6,225 nucleotides of DNA, from positions 1 through 6,225 of the forward strand of contig CAJMPM010000094.1 of the NCBI GenBank assembly GCA_905215225.1. The letters run 5' to 3'. This document shows, one piece after another, positions 5,568 to 6,225 of this stretch. Source of the DNA: an uncultured bacterium. Its GTDB lineage: Bacteria > Actinomycetota > Coriobacteriia > Coriobacteriales > Coriobacteriaceae. The notes under the pieces are model-generated. The model made no database searches and had not been told where the DNA came from. It worked only from the letters and a program-made list of their open reading frames with translations. Each line of letters opens with the position of its first letter. Positions within the stretch are counted from its first letter, which is position 1. The position numbers were made by a program, and so were the translations under genes.

Positions 5568-6225
5568 CTAATTCTTATCGGAGGCTTCGGCCTCGGCGGA
5601 CTGTTCGGCGGTATTCTCGGAATCCGATTCGGAGGTCGAACCCTGGTCGGTGTTATTGCGGATCGTTTGCGCGTCGATCACCTGGCGGGTCTGCTCCTCG
5701 TCGATCTGGTGGCGGTACTTGGATATCGTGTCCTGCGCATCGTCGACACTTGTTTGCGGAATGCCCGCCTTGAGGCGGTTTTGCGTGTCTTCGGGCAGGT
5801 CGGACAGCTTAATGCTGGTTTCGCTTTCGAGCCAGTGGAGCTTGCGTCCGAGCGGCTTGCCGGGCAGGCCGCGCCAGACGGCGACATTGCCCTGGTAGGT
5901 ACCCAGGTAGTACGAGCCGGTGACACCCGTGTAGGCCCAGATGCCAGCTGCCAGCACAAAGACGAGGGCCAGGATGGCGGCGATAGTAACGTTGCGGCGA
6001 CGCACGCGTTGCGCCTCGCGCATAACGCCATCGTCAACCAGGTCAACGACTACTACGGTCACGTTGTCGTGGCCGCCGGCAGCAAGCGCCGCGTCCACTA
6101 GGTTGTCGACGCAGATTTGCGCGGTTGAGGACTGCGTGGCGATGTTCTCGATATCGCTATCGGGAATCATGCTCGAAAGGCCGTCGGAGCACAGGATCAG
6201 GCGGTCGCCGTCCTCGATTTGCAGG
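5568..6225 (-). CDS. pstP: Membrane-anchored PP2C-family Ser/Thr phosphatase, C-terminal part (5' end outside window)
   Basis: The frame is open from the right edge (last full codon 6224-6222) to TAG at 5568-5570, leaving 218 residues. An internal ATG at 6170 is not the start, because residues before it contain the PP2C motif DRLILCSDGLSS. The fragment has the last catalytic motifs: SDG 13-15 and GGHDN 50-54, whose D53 is a metal-binding Asp in this family. A basic stretch (RVRRRN) precedes a single membrane helix (about 79-98). The outside domain opens with SYYLGTYQGNVAVWRG, like the YYVG and VAI-RG pattern of actinobacterial PstP. The last ~25 residues are Ser/Glu/Asp-rich and look disordered. 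The enzyme would remove phosphates from PknB and its substrates using Mn2+ or Mg2+. The position before the SEDS-PBP gene matches pstP of mycobacteria. The symbol is given by family and synteny; prpC or stp would also be used. Confidence 0.9.
   Translation of the reverse strand, partial: LQIEDGDRLILCSDGLSSMIPDSDIENIATQSSTAQICVDNLVDAALAAGGHDNVTVVVVDLVDDGVMREAQRVRRRNVTIAAILALVFVLAAGIWAYTGVTGSYYLGTYQGNVAVWRGLPGKPLGRKLHWLESETSIKLSDLPEDTQNRLKAGIPQTSVDDAQDTISKYRHQIDEEQTRQVIDAQTIRNNTDQGSTSESDSENTAEQSAEAEASDKN

Noticed and set aside
5202..6101. + strand open frame of 299 codons crossing the phosphatase/SEDS boundary, with a Gly-rich hydrophobic stretch
   Set aside because: It spans two genuine - strand genes and their spacer. 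The Gly-rich segment is the complement of the Ser/Glu-rich phosphatase tail, not a real membrane helix.

Overview
The window looks like a chimera of two unrelated gut bacteria joined near position 1040. Positions 1 to about 1040 have moderate GC (about 45-50% in rows counted by hand, with a very AT-rich leader before the second gene). They encode Bacteroidota-type genes on the + strand: the C-terminal part of a SusD/RagB-like glycan-binding lipoprotein, then the first ~155 codons of a small surface lipoprotein with a Bacteroidales-style signal peptide. From about 1040 to 6225 the DNA is GC-rich (about 60-70% in sampled rows). It carries a - strand actinobacterial cell-wall and signalling operon, most like Coriobacteriia (Collinsella and relatives). 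That placement is inferred from GC and gene architecture, not from a database search.

Read in the direction of transcription (right to left), the actinobacterial part holds: (i) the C-terminal part of a membrane-anchored PP2C Ser/Thr phosphatase (PstP/PrpC type, 6225-5568); (ii) one 956-codon gene in which a SEDS glycosyltransferase (FtsW/RodA) is fused in frame to a class B penicillin-binding protein (PbpA/FtsI type, 5551-2681); (iii) a PASTA-type Ser/Thr kinase of the PknB family (2548 to about 1040), whose C-terminus is lost at the chimeric junction. Spacing between the phosphatase and the fusion is 16 bp, with the ribosome binding site directly after the phosphatase stop. A 132-bp gap separates the fusion from pknB.

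Together the three genes form a peptidoglycan synthesis and control module. The SEDS half would polymerise lipid II, the PBP half would cross-link the strands, PknB would sense wall fragments or lipid II through PASTA domains, and the phosphatase would reverse PknB phosphorylation. The order matches the mycobacterial pstP-rodA-pbpA-pknA-pknB cluster, except that rodA and pbpA are one gene and pknA is absent between pbpA and pknB.

The points most worth attention are the SEDS-PBP fusion with its Ser/Thr-rich cytoplasmic linker, an Asp in the PknB activation loop where relatives carry a phospho-Thr, and the artificial-looking junction. I saw no RNA genes, CRISPR arrays, insertion sequences or convincing terminators.
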